A stretch of DNA of 64,000 bases, taken from NCBI RefSeq assembly GCF_900176335.1, contig NZ_FWXW01000004.1, positions 1-64,000 on the forward strand. The letters run 5' to 3'. Position numbers and translations under genes: made by a program. The notes under the pieces are model-generated. The model did no database searches, was not told the DNA's origin, and saw only the letters and a list, made by a program, of their open reading frames with translations. Each line of letters opens with the position of its first letter. Positions within the stretch are counted from its first letter, which is position 1. This document shows, piece by piece, positions 43,840 to 52,825 of this stretch. This DNA is from Papillibacter cinnamivorans DSM 12816. Lineage in GTDB: Bacteria; Bacillota; Clostridia; Oscillospirales; Oscillospiraceae.

Positions 43840-44778
43840 TTGGCAAACTCAAACACAAAAGTTGTAATCACAGCGGCTCTCACGGGAGCGGTTCACACTC
43901 CGTCATTGTCTCCGTATCTGCCATGGAAACACCAGGACCTCATTGCGCAGGGTGTAGCGGCTTATAAAGCCGGTGCGGCCATGATCCATATTCACGGAAG
44001 AAATCAGCAGGACGGACGGCCCAGCGCGCTGCTGGAGGATTTCCGGATCGTAATGGAAGGCATTAAAAGGGAAGCTCCCGATGTCATCATGATTCCCACG
44101 ACCGGGGGCTCTCTTACCATGACCACCGCGGAGCGGGCCAATGTAGTAGCAAAACTGAAGCCTGAAATGGCAAGCTTCACACCGGGATCCATGAACTTTA
44201 ACTTTTCCGGTTTGGCAGCTAAGCCCAGACAGTGGAAATATGATTGGGAACAGGAACACTGTGCCGGATCGGAGGATCGGGTCTTCTACAATACCTTCAA
44301 GGTGATCCGGGAATACGGGGAGATTTTTACCGCGGCAAATACCCGGCCGGAGTATGAAATATTCGACATCGGCATGCTGAACAATCTTGCCACCGCTATT
44401 AAGATGGGACAGTTAAGCAAAGAAATCCAGCTTCAGTATGTTCTGGGTACCCTGGGCGGTATGCCGGCGGACCCCGAGAGCATTTATATTCTGCTCTCGG
44501 AGAGCAAGCGGCTTCTCGGAAACGATTTCACCTGGTCCGTTTCTTCCGCGGGCAAACAGCAAATGGCCATGATGGCAACAACCATGACCTTCGGCGGGAA
44601 CGTACGGGTCGGCCTGGAAGACGCGCTCTATCTGGAAAAAGGAGTTTTAGCCAAGAGCAACGCCGAACTGGTGGAAAAAGTGGTCCGCATCGCAAAAGAA
44701 ATCGGGAAGGAAATTGCCACGCCAGCGGAGGCTCGTGAGATAATAGGGCTGAAAGGAATCGAAAATGTGGCCTTCTAG
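43840..44778 (+). CDS. Beta-keto acid cleavage enzyme (BKACE, DUF849)
   Basis: A 312-residue TIM-barrel zinc enzyme. BKACE proteins condense a beta-keto acid with acetyl-CoA and release acetoacetate plus a new acyl-CoA; known substrates include 3-keto-5-aminohexanoate (Kce, lysine fermentation) and dehydrocarnitine. The zinc motif His50-x-His52 (MIHIHGRN) and VRVGLEDALYLEKGVLAKSN are conserved, as is ITAALTGAVHTPSLSPYLP. At the substrate-binding segment the sequence is SAGKQQM; I recall Arg at the Lys position in many members, so specificity may differ. It starts with TTG 43840 after AAGGAG. Confidence 0.88.
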   Translation: MANSNTKVVITAALTGAVHTPSLSPYLPWKHQDLIAQGVAAYKAGAAMIHIHGRNQQDGRPSALLEDFRIVMEGIKREAPDVIMIPTTGGSLTMTTAERANVVAKLKPEMASFTPGSMNFNFSGLAAKPRQWKYDWEQEHCAGSEDRVFYNTFKVIREYGEIFTAANTRPEYEIFDIGMLNNLATAIKMGQLSKEIQLQYVLGTLGGMPADPESIYILLSESKRLLGNDFTWSVSSAGKQQMAMMATTMTFGGNVRVGLEDALYLEKGVLAKSNAELVEKVVRIAKEIGKEIATPAEAREIIGLKGIENVAF

Positions 44779-44890
44779 CCGGACGCTTCGCTGCCGGGTT
44801 TTCCTGGGGAAATGTCTTCCATAGGCAAAGAATATTACTGCTATTCCCAGGTAGAAAAGTCAGCCGATTTGGTAAAATGCTGCTCTAATA

Positions 44891-44953
44891 CGCCGGCATT
44901 GCCTGCTTTCACGAATACGAGACCTTGACCCGGCGAGCAGGTCTATGCCGGCG
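44891..44953 (+). promoter_or_regulatory. Large imperfect hairpin in the symporter leader
   Basis: CGCCGGCATTGCCTGCT (44891-44907) pairs with AGCAGGTCTATGCCGGCG (44936-44953), mispairing in the middle, around a 28-base loop. It lies 75 bp before the symporter start in a 249-bp gap. It has no T-tail, so it is more likely a leader structure or a dyad operator than a terminator. Confidence 0.4.
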
Positions 44954-45027
44954 GAAGGGTGATGCTCGAACGGCGCTGACGCGGAGTAAGAAACAAGGAC
45001 AAATTAATAAGAAAAGGGGACGACAGT

Positions 45028-46548
45028 ATGTATGTATATGCAGCAGTGGCCGTGGTAATCTTCCTGATCTTTCTGTTCGGCATCGGTGTTTGGACAAAGA
45101 AATTTGTAGCCAATTCCTCCGACTATCTGCTGGCGGGTCGCGAGATGAGTTACGGCATCAATATGATGGGCGTGGTGGCCAGCGGCTTCGCGGGAACCAC
45201 CATTGCCCTGGCTCCCGGCTGGGGCGTCATTTATGGCTTTTGGGGCACCTTTGCCATGGCCTTCTGCTATGCCATCTGCGGGGTATGCGTGTACGGCCTT
45301 CTCTTTGCCAAGGTGATCCGGAGAAGCGGCGCCTATACGCTCCCGGAATGGCTGGAGATGCGCTATGATTACCGGGTCCGGCGCGTGCTGGCCATCACCG
45401 GCTTTATCGGCATGATCGCAGTGACGGCCAACAACGTGCTGGCCCTGGCAAATGTGCTCACCGGGTATTTCGGATGGAGCCTGTATATTTCCATAGCCAT
45501 CGGGGTTCTCACCTTTATGGGCTTCACCTATTTCAGCGGCATGTGGGGCGTCTCCCTCACCGACTTTGCCCAGGCGCTTATCGGCTGTGTGGGAGCACCG
45601 CTGCTGATTATCTTCTGCTTCAAGACCTTCGGCGGCCTGGACGTGACTTTCCGGGCCTGGAACGGCACCTTTGCCGATTACTTTACCGCCGGAATCGGCG
45701 GAACCAGCCTGAAAATGTGGGGCCTTGCCTACCCCAGCGGCATCACGATCGCGCTCAACTTCGGCGTCTTTTTGGTTTGGGGCGGGCAGCACTACTGGAT
45801 CCGCATGGCCAGTGCCCGGAGCGAAAAGCAGGCCCAGTTCGGCTATGTGGTGGCCGGTGTGATCTTGTTCTTCGTAACGCTGGTCATCGGCATGGTGGGT
45901 CTGTATGCCGGTGCGCATTACGGTGACATGTTTACCCTCACCGGAGGAACCATTCCGCCCACATCCGCTTATGGATATGTTATTTCTTACTTCCCCCCGC
46001 TGGTTGGCGTGTTCCTGCTGGTTTTCGCCCTGGCGGCCTCCCTTTCCACCGCGGCCTCCACGCTGATCGGTTCGGTTTCCATAGCGGTAAAGGACATTTA
46101 TCCCCACTTTATACATAAAAATCCTTCAGATAAGCAGCTTGCACGGGCAGGTCGGGTGGCTACCGTCGTCATCAGCCTGATCGCGTGGGGCCTGGCCTAC
46201 TACCCCGGCGGAACCACCTTCCTCTTTGCCTTTGCCACCGCCTGGATGGCGCCGGCCGGGCTGATGTTCGCACTTGGCCTTTGGTGGCGCAGATGTACTC
46301 CCACGGGAGCTTTTGTGGGAGCGATTATCGCGCTGATCTGCGAAAGCGCCTGGGCTCTCCTGGATTTGTTCAAGGTTCCGGTGGGAGGCCACGTCATAGG
46401 TTTCTATTTCCATATGGGAATCGTGGGATTGGTCACGGCCATCATCCCGGCTGTTATAGTAAGTCTGCTTACAAAGCCGAAATATTACGGCAGGCCGGAC
46501 TGGGCGCTGAAGGATCCCTCCGCAGGCCAGACGGCGATACGGCAGTGA
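45028..46548 (+). CDS. Sodium:solute symporter (SSS family)
   Basis: A 506-residue membrane protein with about 13 helices, N-terminal SDYLLAGREMSYGINMMGVVAS and the SSS signature region around AASLSTAASTLIGSVSIAVKDIYPHF. SSS transporters import organic acids, sugars, amino acids or quaternary amines with Na+. Substrate cannot be read from sequence; the neighbours suggest the acid or amine fed into the BKACE/thiolase pathway. It follows a 249-bp gap with a hairpin. Confidence 0.9.
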   Translation: MYVYAAVAVVIFLIFLFGIGVWTKKFVANSSDYLLAGREMSYGINMMGVVASGFAGTTIALAPGWGVIYGFWGTFAMAFCYAICGVCVYGLLFAKVIRRSGAYTLPEWLEMRYDYRVRRVLAITGFIGMIAVTANNVLALANVLTGYFGWSLYISIAIGVLTFMGFTYFSGMWGVSLTDFAQALIGCVGAPLLIIFCFKTFGGLDVTFRAWNGTFADYFTAGIGGTSLKMWGLAYPSGITIALNFGVFLVWGGQHYWIRMASARSEKQAQFGYVVAGVILFFVTLVIGMVGLYAGAHYGDMFTLTGGTIPPTSAYGYVISYFPPLVGVFLLVFALAASLSTAASTLIGSVSIAVKDIYPHFIHKNPSDKQLARAGRVATVVISLIAWGLAYYPGGTTFLFAFATAWMAPAGLMFALGLWWRRCTPTGAFVGAIIALICESAWALLDLFKVPVGGHVIGFYFHMGIVGLVTAIIPAVIVSLLTKPKYYGRPDWALKDPSAGQTAIRQ

Positions 46549-46581
46549 CCGCCGCCGAACTATTAAGAAGGAGGCTGTTTT

Positions 46582-47067
46582 ATGGGACAGATTCAACTCA
46601 CCGATGAGGATAAAAAGGTCCTGAGATATATTCAGGAGGGCCATGACGTAATGAGCGAGCTCTTCGACATGACCGGCTGGCCGGGTGAAAAACTGGGAAA
46701 AGTGGTGGAAAAACTGGACGAAAGCCGGTATATCGAGCGGCTGGCGCTCCAGGGACTGGGTTTTTGGAGCTTCAGGATGACGGATAAGGGCAACGCCGCT
46801 CTTCCGCCCCTGTCGCCGGAAGATGAGGCGCTGCGGGAATTCGGCCTTTGCAAACGGGACATCGACATGCTGAAGGTCGTAAAGCAAAAAGGCAAGTCCC
46901 GTGCCACGCAGCTGATTGTCGACACCATCCAGAACAAGGCCGATCAGGTCGACTTTGCCGGCTCCGTGGTGAAACTGCTTCGGCGGGGTTACCTGAGCGA
47001 ATCCGGCTTCCTGAAGCGTATCATTGAGATGAATCCCAAGGGTGAAGATATGCTGAGCAAGGTGTAA
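46582..47067 (+). CDS. Winged-helix DNA-binding-like protein, two tandem units
   Basis: A 161-residue protein with two similar winged-helix-like halves (about residues 5-75 and 88-160; LTDEDKKVLRYIQEG and LCKRDIDMLKVVKQKG begin them; MTDKGNAALPPL and MNPKGEDMLSKV end them). No ligand or catalytic domain is present. It lies between the symporter and the DRE-TIM enzyme, in the same transcript, and could be a second local regulator. I do not recognise a named family. Confidence 0.6.
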   Translation: MGQIQLTDEDKKVLRYIQEGHDVMSELFDMTGWPGEKLGKVVEKLDESRYIERLALQGLGFWSFRMTDKGNAALPPLSPEDEALREFGLCKRDIDMLKVVKQKGKSRATQLIVDTIQNKADQVDFAGSVVKLLRRGYLSESGFLKRIIEMNPKGEDMLSKV

Positions 47068-47102
47068 AGCATATTTCCAGAAAAGAAAGGCGTGAGAGAG
47101 AC

Positions 47103-48332
47103 ATGAGCTGCAAAACAAACGAATATTGGGTAACGGAATTTAATTATCTGGACGAAGTCACGGAGACGCTCGATATCCCCGAAAGAGTGGAAATCTACGA
47201 TGTGACGCTGCGGGAGGGAAATCAGACGCCCGGATGCATCATGCGGAAAGAGGAGCAGTTCGCTCTGGCCAAGGATCTGGACGATCTCGGTGTCAACTTC
47301 CTGGAGTTTTTCCCTGCTGTCTCCAAGGACGACGAGGAAGTGGTGACCGAGCTCATGAAAACGGGCGTGCTTAAGCACGCGAAAGTGAGCGCCCTGGTTC
47401 GGCCCAGAACCATTGACCTGGATCTTGCGGCCAAGTGCGGAGCGAAACACATCTTCCTGGAAGGGCCCTCCCATTTGGCTTCCGCGGGGCTCATGGGGTA
47501 TGCCTCCGAGTCAGAGCTGATCCAGTCCTTTGTAGACACGGCAAAAAGGGCCCGGGAGTACGGCATGGGCATCACCTCCTGCCCCTGGGACTGCGGCAAG
47601 GCCAACCTTCCCCTTCTGGAGAGATGGGTGAAAGAGCTGGCGGCCGCGGGTGTGGAGGATATCGCCTACGGCGACACCTTCGGTTACACCATGCCGTGGA
47701 CGACGATTGCCATGGTACGAAAATACCGCCAGTGGGCGGGCCCCGATGTGACGATTTCCTGCCATTTCCACAACGACTATGGTATGGCCACCGCGGGGAC
47801 CCTCGCGGCAGTAGCCGGCGGAGCAACCCGGGTCCAGGTGGCCATGAACAACCTGGGAGAACGGGCGGGCAACGCAGCGCTGGACGAGGTGGCGGTAAAC
47901 CTGGCTCTCAACATGGGCGTAAAAACGGACATCAACTTGAAAAAGCTCTACCCCGTAAGCAAGAGGATAGAAGCCATCACCAAGATCCCCGTCGGAAGGA
48001 AAAAGCCCATTCTGGGGGACGAGACTTTCGTCATGGGCTCCGGTATCGTGGTGGATATGCTCCTGCAGCTGGCGGAAAAGCATGCGGAATACGGCATGAT
48101 GCCCTTCGATCCGGCCCTGGTGGGCCAGCCTCCCTACAGGATCGTATACGGCAAGGGGGCGGGAACCAACATGGTGTCCGATCTTCTCCGCAGGATGGGC
48201 ATTTCGGCGACAAAGGAGCAGGTTCAGAAGATTACCGTCGCCATCAAGGAAGAAGCTCTCCTGACCAAGAGCCTGCTGAGCGAATTCCGGGTGCGGGAGC
48301 TGATCGGCGATATTCTGGCGGAAACGAAATAG
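47103..48332 (+). CDS. DRE-TIM metallolyase (HMG-CoA lyase/isopropylmalate synthase superfamily)
   Basis: A 409-residue HMGL-like TIM barrel. The metal and catalytic residues are visible: DVTLREGNQTPG (33-44; DRE motif variant), the metal His pair in CHFHNDYGMATAG, and NNLGERAGNAALDEV. The family performs Claisen condensations or cleavage between acyl-CoA and 2-oxo acids (homocitrate, citramalate, isopropylmalate synthases) or splits HMG-CoA. Lack of a C-terminal leucine-binding domain excludes classical LeuA; it is longer than HMG-CoA lyase. The precise reaction is unknown, but acetyl-CoA is a likely partner. Confidence 0.85.
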   Translation: MSCKTNEYWVTEFNYLDEVTETLDIPERVEIYDVTLREGNQTPGCIMRKEEQFALAKDLDDLGVNFLEFFPAVSKDDEEVVTELMKTGVLKHAKVSALVRPRTIDLDLAAKCGAKHIFLEGPSHLASAGLMGYASESELIQSFVDTAKRAREYGMGITSCPWDCGKANLPLLERWVKELAAAGVEDIAYGDTFGYTMPWTTIAMVRKYRQWAGPDVTISCHFHNDYGMATAGTLAAVAGGATRVQVAMNNLGERAGNAALDEVAVNLALNMGVKTDINLKKLYPVSKRIEAITKIPVGRKKPILGDETFVMGSGIVVDMLLQLAEKHAEYGMMPFDPALVGQPPYRIVYGKGAGTNMVSDLLRRMGISATKEQVQKITVAIKEEALLTKSLLSEFRVRELIGDILAETK

Positions 48333-48441
48333 CTGAAAACCCGGCCGGTAACAATTACAGGGCACAAATCAGGGCGCTGTCGGACGGAGGACGCTACCCT
48401 CCTGTCTTCCGTCCGCCGGCCGTCCGCCGGGAGGAAGGGAT

Positions 48442-48810
48442 ATGGACGAAGCACGCTGGAAAAAGGGATATGAGGTATACCGGAGGCTCACCGGGAAAGA
48501 GGAGAACCTGTTTGCCGGCATGGGAGATTTCTCCGACCTGATCATGGAGTTCGTGTGCGGAGAAATCTATGCCAGAGGAACGCTCACCTGGAAAGAGAGG
48601 CAGATCGCCACTCTGGCGGTCCTGGGCGCTCTGGGGTGGCTGCCGCAGATGAAGATCCATATGAAGATTGCTCTGAATGTCGGGATGACGGAAACGGAAA
48701 TAGAGGAGATGCTGATCCACATCGCCGTTTACGCGGGGTTTCCCGCGGCAATGAACGGATATCGGATCTTGGGCGAGATCCGGGAAGAGGCGGGAAACCG
48801 GGACGGCTGA
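48442..48810 (+). CDS. Carboxymuconolactone decarboxylase-family protein
   Basis: A 122-residue all-helical CMD/AhpD-like protein (LTWKERQIATLAVLGALGWLPQMKIHMKIALNVGMTETEIEEMLIH). The CxxC of AhpD peroxidase is absent, so it is not a thiol peroxidase; it is more like the decarboxylase/hydrolase group. GGGAGGAAGGG precedes the ATG. Its place after the DRE-TIM gene suggests a lactone or keto-acid step, but no substrate can be named. Confidence 0.8.
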   Translation: MDEARWKKGYEVYRRLTGKEENLFAGMGDFSDLIMEFVCGEIYARGTLTWKERQIATLAVLGALGWLPQMKIHMKIALNVGMTETEIEEMLIHIAVYAGFPAAMNGYRILGEIREEAGNRDG

Positions 48811-48948
48811 AGAAAACGCCGACAGAATCAACTTAGGCTCCCGTTCCGGCTATGGCCTTAATTGGGTATTTTTATAGTTTTACACGCGCTCTTGCCGTGT
48901 AAGATAGACTGCTTCTGTATCGGGAGCATGAACAGAGGCGAAAAGACG

Positions 48949-48990
48949 CCGCCGCTCCGTTTGTGGCAGACCGGAGCAGCGGCGCGCTTT
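48949..48990 (+). terminator. Imperfect hairpin after the catabolic operon
   Basis: CGCCGCCGCTCCG and CGGAGCAGCGGCG pair imperfectly, followed by CTTTCTGTCT. It is the most likely end of the 41.3-48.8 kb transcript. The remaining 48811-49267 gap shows only TTGCAA and TATAAA promoter-like hexamers near 49153 and 49177. Confidence 0.4.
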
Positions 48991-49267
48991 CTGTCTGCGG
49001 GGGTTTCAGAAGTTGAACTGTTCGGATAAGTTTTCGACTTTGCCGGAAGAATGGAATCCCGAATGCGTACGGCGGAAAAGAAGAGCGGACAGCCGCGGGA
49101 GGCGGAAGCGAGTCGGCTGTTATAAAAAAGTATGTGAAATTGAAAATTTCCTGTTGCAAACAGGCACCGTTTGGGGGTATAAATAAATACAAATGAACAA
49201 GTTCAGTTATTCTTCTGGAATAACGGACACCAGCCTATCGGCAGGGAAGGAAGCGACTGGGTACATC

Positions 49268-50551
49268 ATGTTGAAAGCCCGACGGAGCGGTAAATTCTTT
49301 TATGGGTATATCATACTGGCAGCCGTATGGATTATCTATTTCAGCAACCTGGGTCTTACGATTTACGGGACGGCGGCGCTCAACGCGGTGATGGCCGAGG
49401 AACGGGGCTTTGATGCGGCCGCCATCGGCTTTGCCGTAGGCCTGTGTACGTTGATGCAGGGTCTCACGGGCCCTTTTGTGGGCAACCTCATCGATAAAAA
49501 GGGGGTGCGGCTCCCTTTTATTCTCGGGAGCATCCTCATTATAACCGGGTCCCTCGCCATAGCGTATCTCGGCCTTGGCGAAATCCCCTTTATAGGCGCT
49601 TACGGGCTGGTGATGGGTGCCGGCATGGGATTTGCGGGAATCCTGACCACCCAGAGTGCGGTGAACGAATGGTTTTCACAGCGAAAAAACATGGCGCTTG
49701 CCGTTTTGCTTTCCGCCGGTGGCATCGGCGGATTTATCTCTCCCATTCTGCTCAACAGGATTGTGGATGCGGGAAGCTGGACCCAGGGCTGGATTTTTAT
49801 TGCGGGAGCTGCCGCCGTTTCCATTGCGATTTCCGTCTTCGTGATTGTCGACCGGCCGTCCTCCATCGGAGAATGTTCCGACGGCAAGGAATACCACAGA
49901 AGGCATCCCGGAGCCGCTGAAGCTTCTCCCAGCGCTCCCCGGCTCACCATGCAGCAGATTTTCAGTCAGCCTTCGCTGTACCATATCCTCTTCAATACCC
50001 TGGGCCGCAGCATGCTCTACTATGCGTGCATCGGCCAGATTGTGCTGTATCTGGTCTACGGCGGGATTCCCCGCGATCAGGCGGTCGTGGTCATTTCCAT
50101 CGTCACGGTGGTGAGCCTGCTGGGAAGATTTGCCTTCGGATTCATCTGCGGAAAAACGATTAAACCTAAGCATGGTCTTTCCTTCGGAAGCCTCTTCCTG
50201 GCGGCCGGCCTTCTGATGATCACCGCCATGACGGGAAACCTTCCCCTGATCTACATAGGAGGGGCACTAGTGGGCCTGGGGCAGGGAGTTGGATATATCG
50301 CAACCACCCTCACCATTGTGGAGTATATGGGAAACACCAATTTCCCAAGGGTGATGGGCATATCCAGCCCGATAAACTATTTCGCGGGCGCTCTGGGCCC
50401 CATCGCCTCCGGAATAGCCGCGACAGTCACCGGAAGCTATATTCCTGTTTTTGTGACCCTCAGTATAGTGTGCGCAGCCGGCGGAATTACCATTTTGTTC
50501 AGCAAGCCGCTGGACTTCAGCAAATTCACGGAAGTGCCCGAGCGGGCGTAA
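49268..50551 (+). CDS. MFS transporter, oxalate/formate antiporter-like
   Basis: A 427-residue, 12-helix major facilitator (start MLKARRSGKFFYGYIILAAV). The GxLxDKxGxR-type loop (NLIDKKGVRLPFILG) between helices 2 and 3 and the Gly-rich VMGAGMGFAGILTTQSAVNEWF resemble the oxalate:formate antiporter subfamily, whose members carry monocarboxylates. It could exchange substrate or product of the preceding catabolic genes. ATG 49268 is preferred to 49193 by alignment with the family's N-terminus, although neither has a good ribosome site. Confidence 0.82.
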   Translation: MLKARRSGKFFYGYIILAAVWIIYFSNLGLTIYGTAALNAVMAEERGFDAAAIGFAVGLCTLMQGLTGPFVGNLIDKKGVRLPFILGSILIITGSLAIAYLGLGEIPFIGAYGLVMGAGMGFAGILTTQSAVNEWFSQRKNMALAVLLSAGGIGGFISPILLNRIVDAGSWTQGWIFIAGAAAVSIAISVFVIVDRPSSIGECSDGKEYHRRHPGAAEASPSAPRLTMQQIFSQPSLYHILFNTLGRSMLYYACIGQIVLYLVYGGIPRDQAVVVISIVTVVSLLGRFAFGFICGKTIKPKHGLSFGSLFLAAGLLMITAMTGNLPLIYIGGALVGLGQGVGYIATTLTIVEYMGNTNFPRVMGISSPINYFAGALGPIASGIAATVTGSYIPVFVTLSIVCAAGGITILFSKPLDFSKFTEVPERA

Positions 50552-50570
50552 AGCCGTAGATCGCCAAAAG

Positions 50571-50600
50571 GAGACGAGCCTTCCGGCCCGTCTCTTTATT
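50571..50600 (+). terminator. Terminator of the MFS gene
   Basis: GAGACGAGCC and GGCCCGTCTC form an imperfect stem followed by TTTATTTTT. Confidence 0.7.
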
Positions 50601-50728
50601 TTTGGCATAGAATGATCCGGCGCACACCCACGGAAAAACAGGATGGTTTTCCGCGGATTTGTGATACAATAGAACTAGGACTATAGAAAAAATAAATCTC
50701 ATTCACGTATGGAAAGGACGGGAAACAG

Positions 50729-51190
50729 ATGGAACTCATGAAAGCCGGAATGAAGGCGCCGGAATTTTCATTGAAGGATCAGAAAAGCCAGAGCATAAAG
50801 TTGTCGGATTACAGAGGAAAGACCGTTCTTCTCTCCTGGCATCCTCTGGCCTGGACCAGCGTTTGCCTGGATCAGATGCGCTCGCTGGAGACAAACTGGG
50901 AGCGCTTTCAGGAGTTAGGCACCGTACCCTTTGGGGCCAGCGTGGATACGGTCCCCAGCAAGAAAATCTGGGCGGAGGCGATCGCGATCCAGAAGGTGAG
51001 TCTTCTATGCGACTTCTGGCCCCACGGGAAGGTTGCGGAAGAGTATGGGATATTCAACGAAAAGCTGGGTTTTTCCGAAAGAGCCAATATCATAGTGGAC
51101 GGCGAGGGAACGGTGCGCTGGGTCAAGGTGTATCCCATTTCCCAGCTTCCGGATATTCAGGAGGTTCTGCAGGCCATCAGGGGCCTGTAA
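50729..51190 (+). CDS. Peroxiredoxin (AhpC/TSA family)
   Basis: A 153-residue thioredoxin-fold peroxidase. Peroxidatic Cys46 sits in WHPLAWTSVCLDQM, with the conserved Pro and Thr of the PxxxTxxC site. It appears to be of the 1-Cys/AhpE-like type, since no clear resolving Cys is seen near the C-terminus. It reduces H2O2 or organic peroxides in the cytoplasm. TACAAT near 50667 is a likely -10. Confidence 0.88.
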   Translation: MELMKAGMKAPEFSLKDQKSQSIKLSDYRGKTVLLSWHPLAWTSVCLDQMRSLETNWERFQELGTVPFGASVDTVPSKKIWAEAIAIQKVSLLCDFWPHGKVAEEYGIFNEKLGFSERANIIVDGEGTVRWVKVYPISQLPDIQEVLQAIRGL

Positions 51191-51342
51191 CATGAGCATC
51201 AGAGACAGCGCCCAATTTCCGCTGGCTCTGAACGAAATTTAATTCCGGGAAGCGGATTGCCTCTGTGCAGAGAGATCGTTTTCCGGAAACACACCGCGAA
51301 GGAAGCCGCCCGGCGGTATTCGGAAGAAAGGAGCGATGGCTC

Positions 51343-51822
51343 ATGGCAGCAAGATGGATATTCAGGGCTTTCGGCATACTGGCCTTTGCCGTTTCCATTT
51401 CCGTCTTCTCCCGCAGCATACCCATGGGGCTGGGGCTTCTCCTGGCGGGTTTCGTTTTGCTGGCGCTGTCAGGAAAACCGAGGTTCCGGCTGGTGAAAAC
51501 CCGGCTGGAAGACGCTTCCCTCCTCAATGAGGACGGGACGTCCAGACAGGAAATCCTGCGGAAAATCAAGGAGAAAGAAGCGCCCTTTCAGGGAAACTAT
51601 ATGGTCAACGTCGTCAAAACGGAGCGGGACGGAGCCCCGGAGCTGGGTGTTTACGTAAACGGTATTCAGATCGGCAGTATACAGCGGGAGCTGGCGCAGG
51701 AAATCCTGGAACACATGGATTCTTTTCAGTGCGTGACCCGGTTTAAGGTGATCGCGTCAGGCGCCGGCGGGACAGTTCCGGAGTACGGTGCAGAAATGGT
51801 GTTTCGCTTTTTGAACCGATGA
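51343..51822 (+). CDS. Membrane-anchored HIRAN-like domain protein
   Basis: A 159-residue protein with two N-terminal membrane helices (about 7-23 and 27-45) and a soluble domain. The C-terminal part (NYMVNVVKTERDGAPELGVY, then VNGIQIGSIQRELAQEILEHM) resembles a HIRAN domain, which binds DNA ends in some helicases; here it is membrane-tethered and helicase-free. The assignment is tentative. ATG 51343 follows AAAGGAG. Confidence 0.5.
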   Translation: MAARWIFRAFGILAFAVSISVFSRSIPMGLGLLLAGFVLLALSGKPRFRLVKTRLEDASLLNEDGTSRQEILRKIKEKEAPFQGNYMVNVVKTERDGAPELGVYVNGIQIGSIQRELAQEILEHMDSFQCVTRFKVIASGAGGTVPEYGAEMVFRFLNR

Positions 51823-51843
51823 AGCATGGAACCTGCGAACCCG

Positions 51844-51880
51844 AAAAGGCTGCCCGATGCAAAGCATCGGGCAGCCTTTT
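51844..51880. terminator. Bidirectional terminator
   Basis: A perfect 17-bp stem (AAAAGGCTGCCCGATGC and its complement) with an AAA loop lies between the convergent HIRAN-like and SIMPL genes. Confidence 0.88.
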
Positions 51881-51908
51881 AACTTTTATTGAGTTTGTGA
51901 GTTTTTTG

Positions 51909-52652
51909 TCAACCGATGCTGAATTTGCAGTGGACGACCGCGGTGATCTCTTTTTCCAGAGAAGAGGTGTCGTTCATCCCGTAATCGGATACCTCGTTGG
52001 AATACAGGGGAGTGATCTGGATGACGCCCATATCGGCGTAGGTCAGATTTCCAAGCTTGCTGCCGGCGTTTTCTGCGATCATCTGGGCCCGCTTTGTCGC
52101 GTCCTTGGCTGCCTCGGCCAGCATGGCCACCTTGAGATCGGCGATCTTGGTGTACTGGTACTGCGGTGCGTTGGACTGGAAGGGGATGCCGTCGTTGATG
52201 AGATCGGTGGAGCTGCGGGAGAGCTCCGTGATCTTATCAATCTCGCCGGAGGTGATGGTGACGGTCTGGCTCAGCTGATAATAATCCACGTCGTTGGTGT
52301 ACATGCCGTAGGTGGAAATCACATAATAGATGTTCGTGTTGATGGAGGAGAAGACAAGCTCGTTTTCGGAAACGCCCTGATCCGTAAGATAGCTTAACAC
52401 CTTGTCCTTGTTGGTCTTCAGTTGGGTATAGGCGTCCTGCAGATTCGGAGACTGCGCGGTAAAGCTGCCGGACCAGATGATAAGGTCGGAAGTGATCTGC
52501 TGCTTGGCGGAACCGGTCACAGTGATGGTGTTGCTTTGGCTTTTGATCCTAACCACCGCGTTTGTAACGATAAAAGATGACGCAATAATTCCCGCCACGA
52601 TGATGCACGCGAATATGATATTCGCAAACAGCCGGTTTTTTGTTTCGTTCAT
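51909..52652 (-). CDS. SIMPL (DUF541) domain protein, membrane-anchored
   Basis: A 247-residue protein: N-terminal membrane helix (about 10-30) and a SIMPL domain (about 38-245) with the opening pattern NTITVTGSAKQQITSDLIIWSGSF that defines the family. SIMPL proteins form ring-like oligomers at the cell envelope and are linked to stress tolerance; their precise role is unclear. Monocistronic with a strong upstream region. Confidence 0.85.
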   Translation of the reverse strand: MNETKNRLFANIIFACIIVAGIIASSFIVTNAVVRIKSQSNTITVTGSAKQQITSDLIIWSGSFTAQSPNLQDAYTQLKTNKDKVLSYLTDQGVSENELVFSSINTNIYYVISTYGMYTNDVDYYQLSQTVTITSGEIDKITELSRSSTDLINDGIPFQSNAPQYQYTKIADLKVAMLAEAAKDATKRAQMIAENAGSKLGNLTYADMGVIQITPLYSNEVSDYGMNDTSSLEKEITAVVHCKFSIG

Positions 52653-52825
52653 GTTATCCCCTCTTATCCCAATGCGTTCCGGCCGATGGGCACGCGCCGG
52701 TGGAACCGCTTTAAAGCCATCATATACCGGTAAAATATTACATTCAACTGCAGCATGGTTACAAATTGCGTATATTTCTTTAAAAAAGGTACCATGCGGT
52801 TTTTTCTCGCAAAGGGAGGAATAAT

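Noticed and set aside
44865-44885. Sigma-54-like TGG...TGC before the symporter
   Set aside because: The GG-to-GC spacing is one base short of the required 12.
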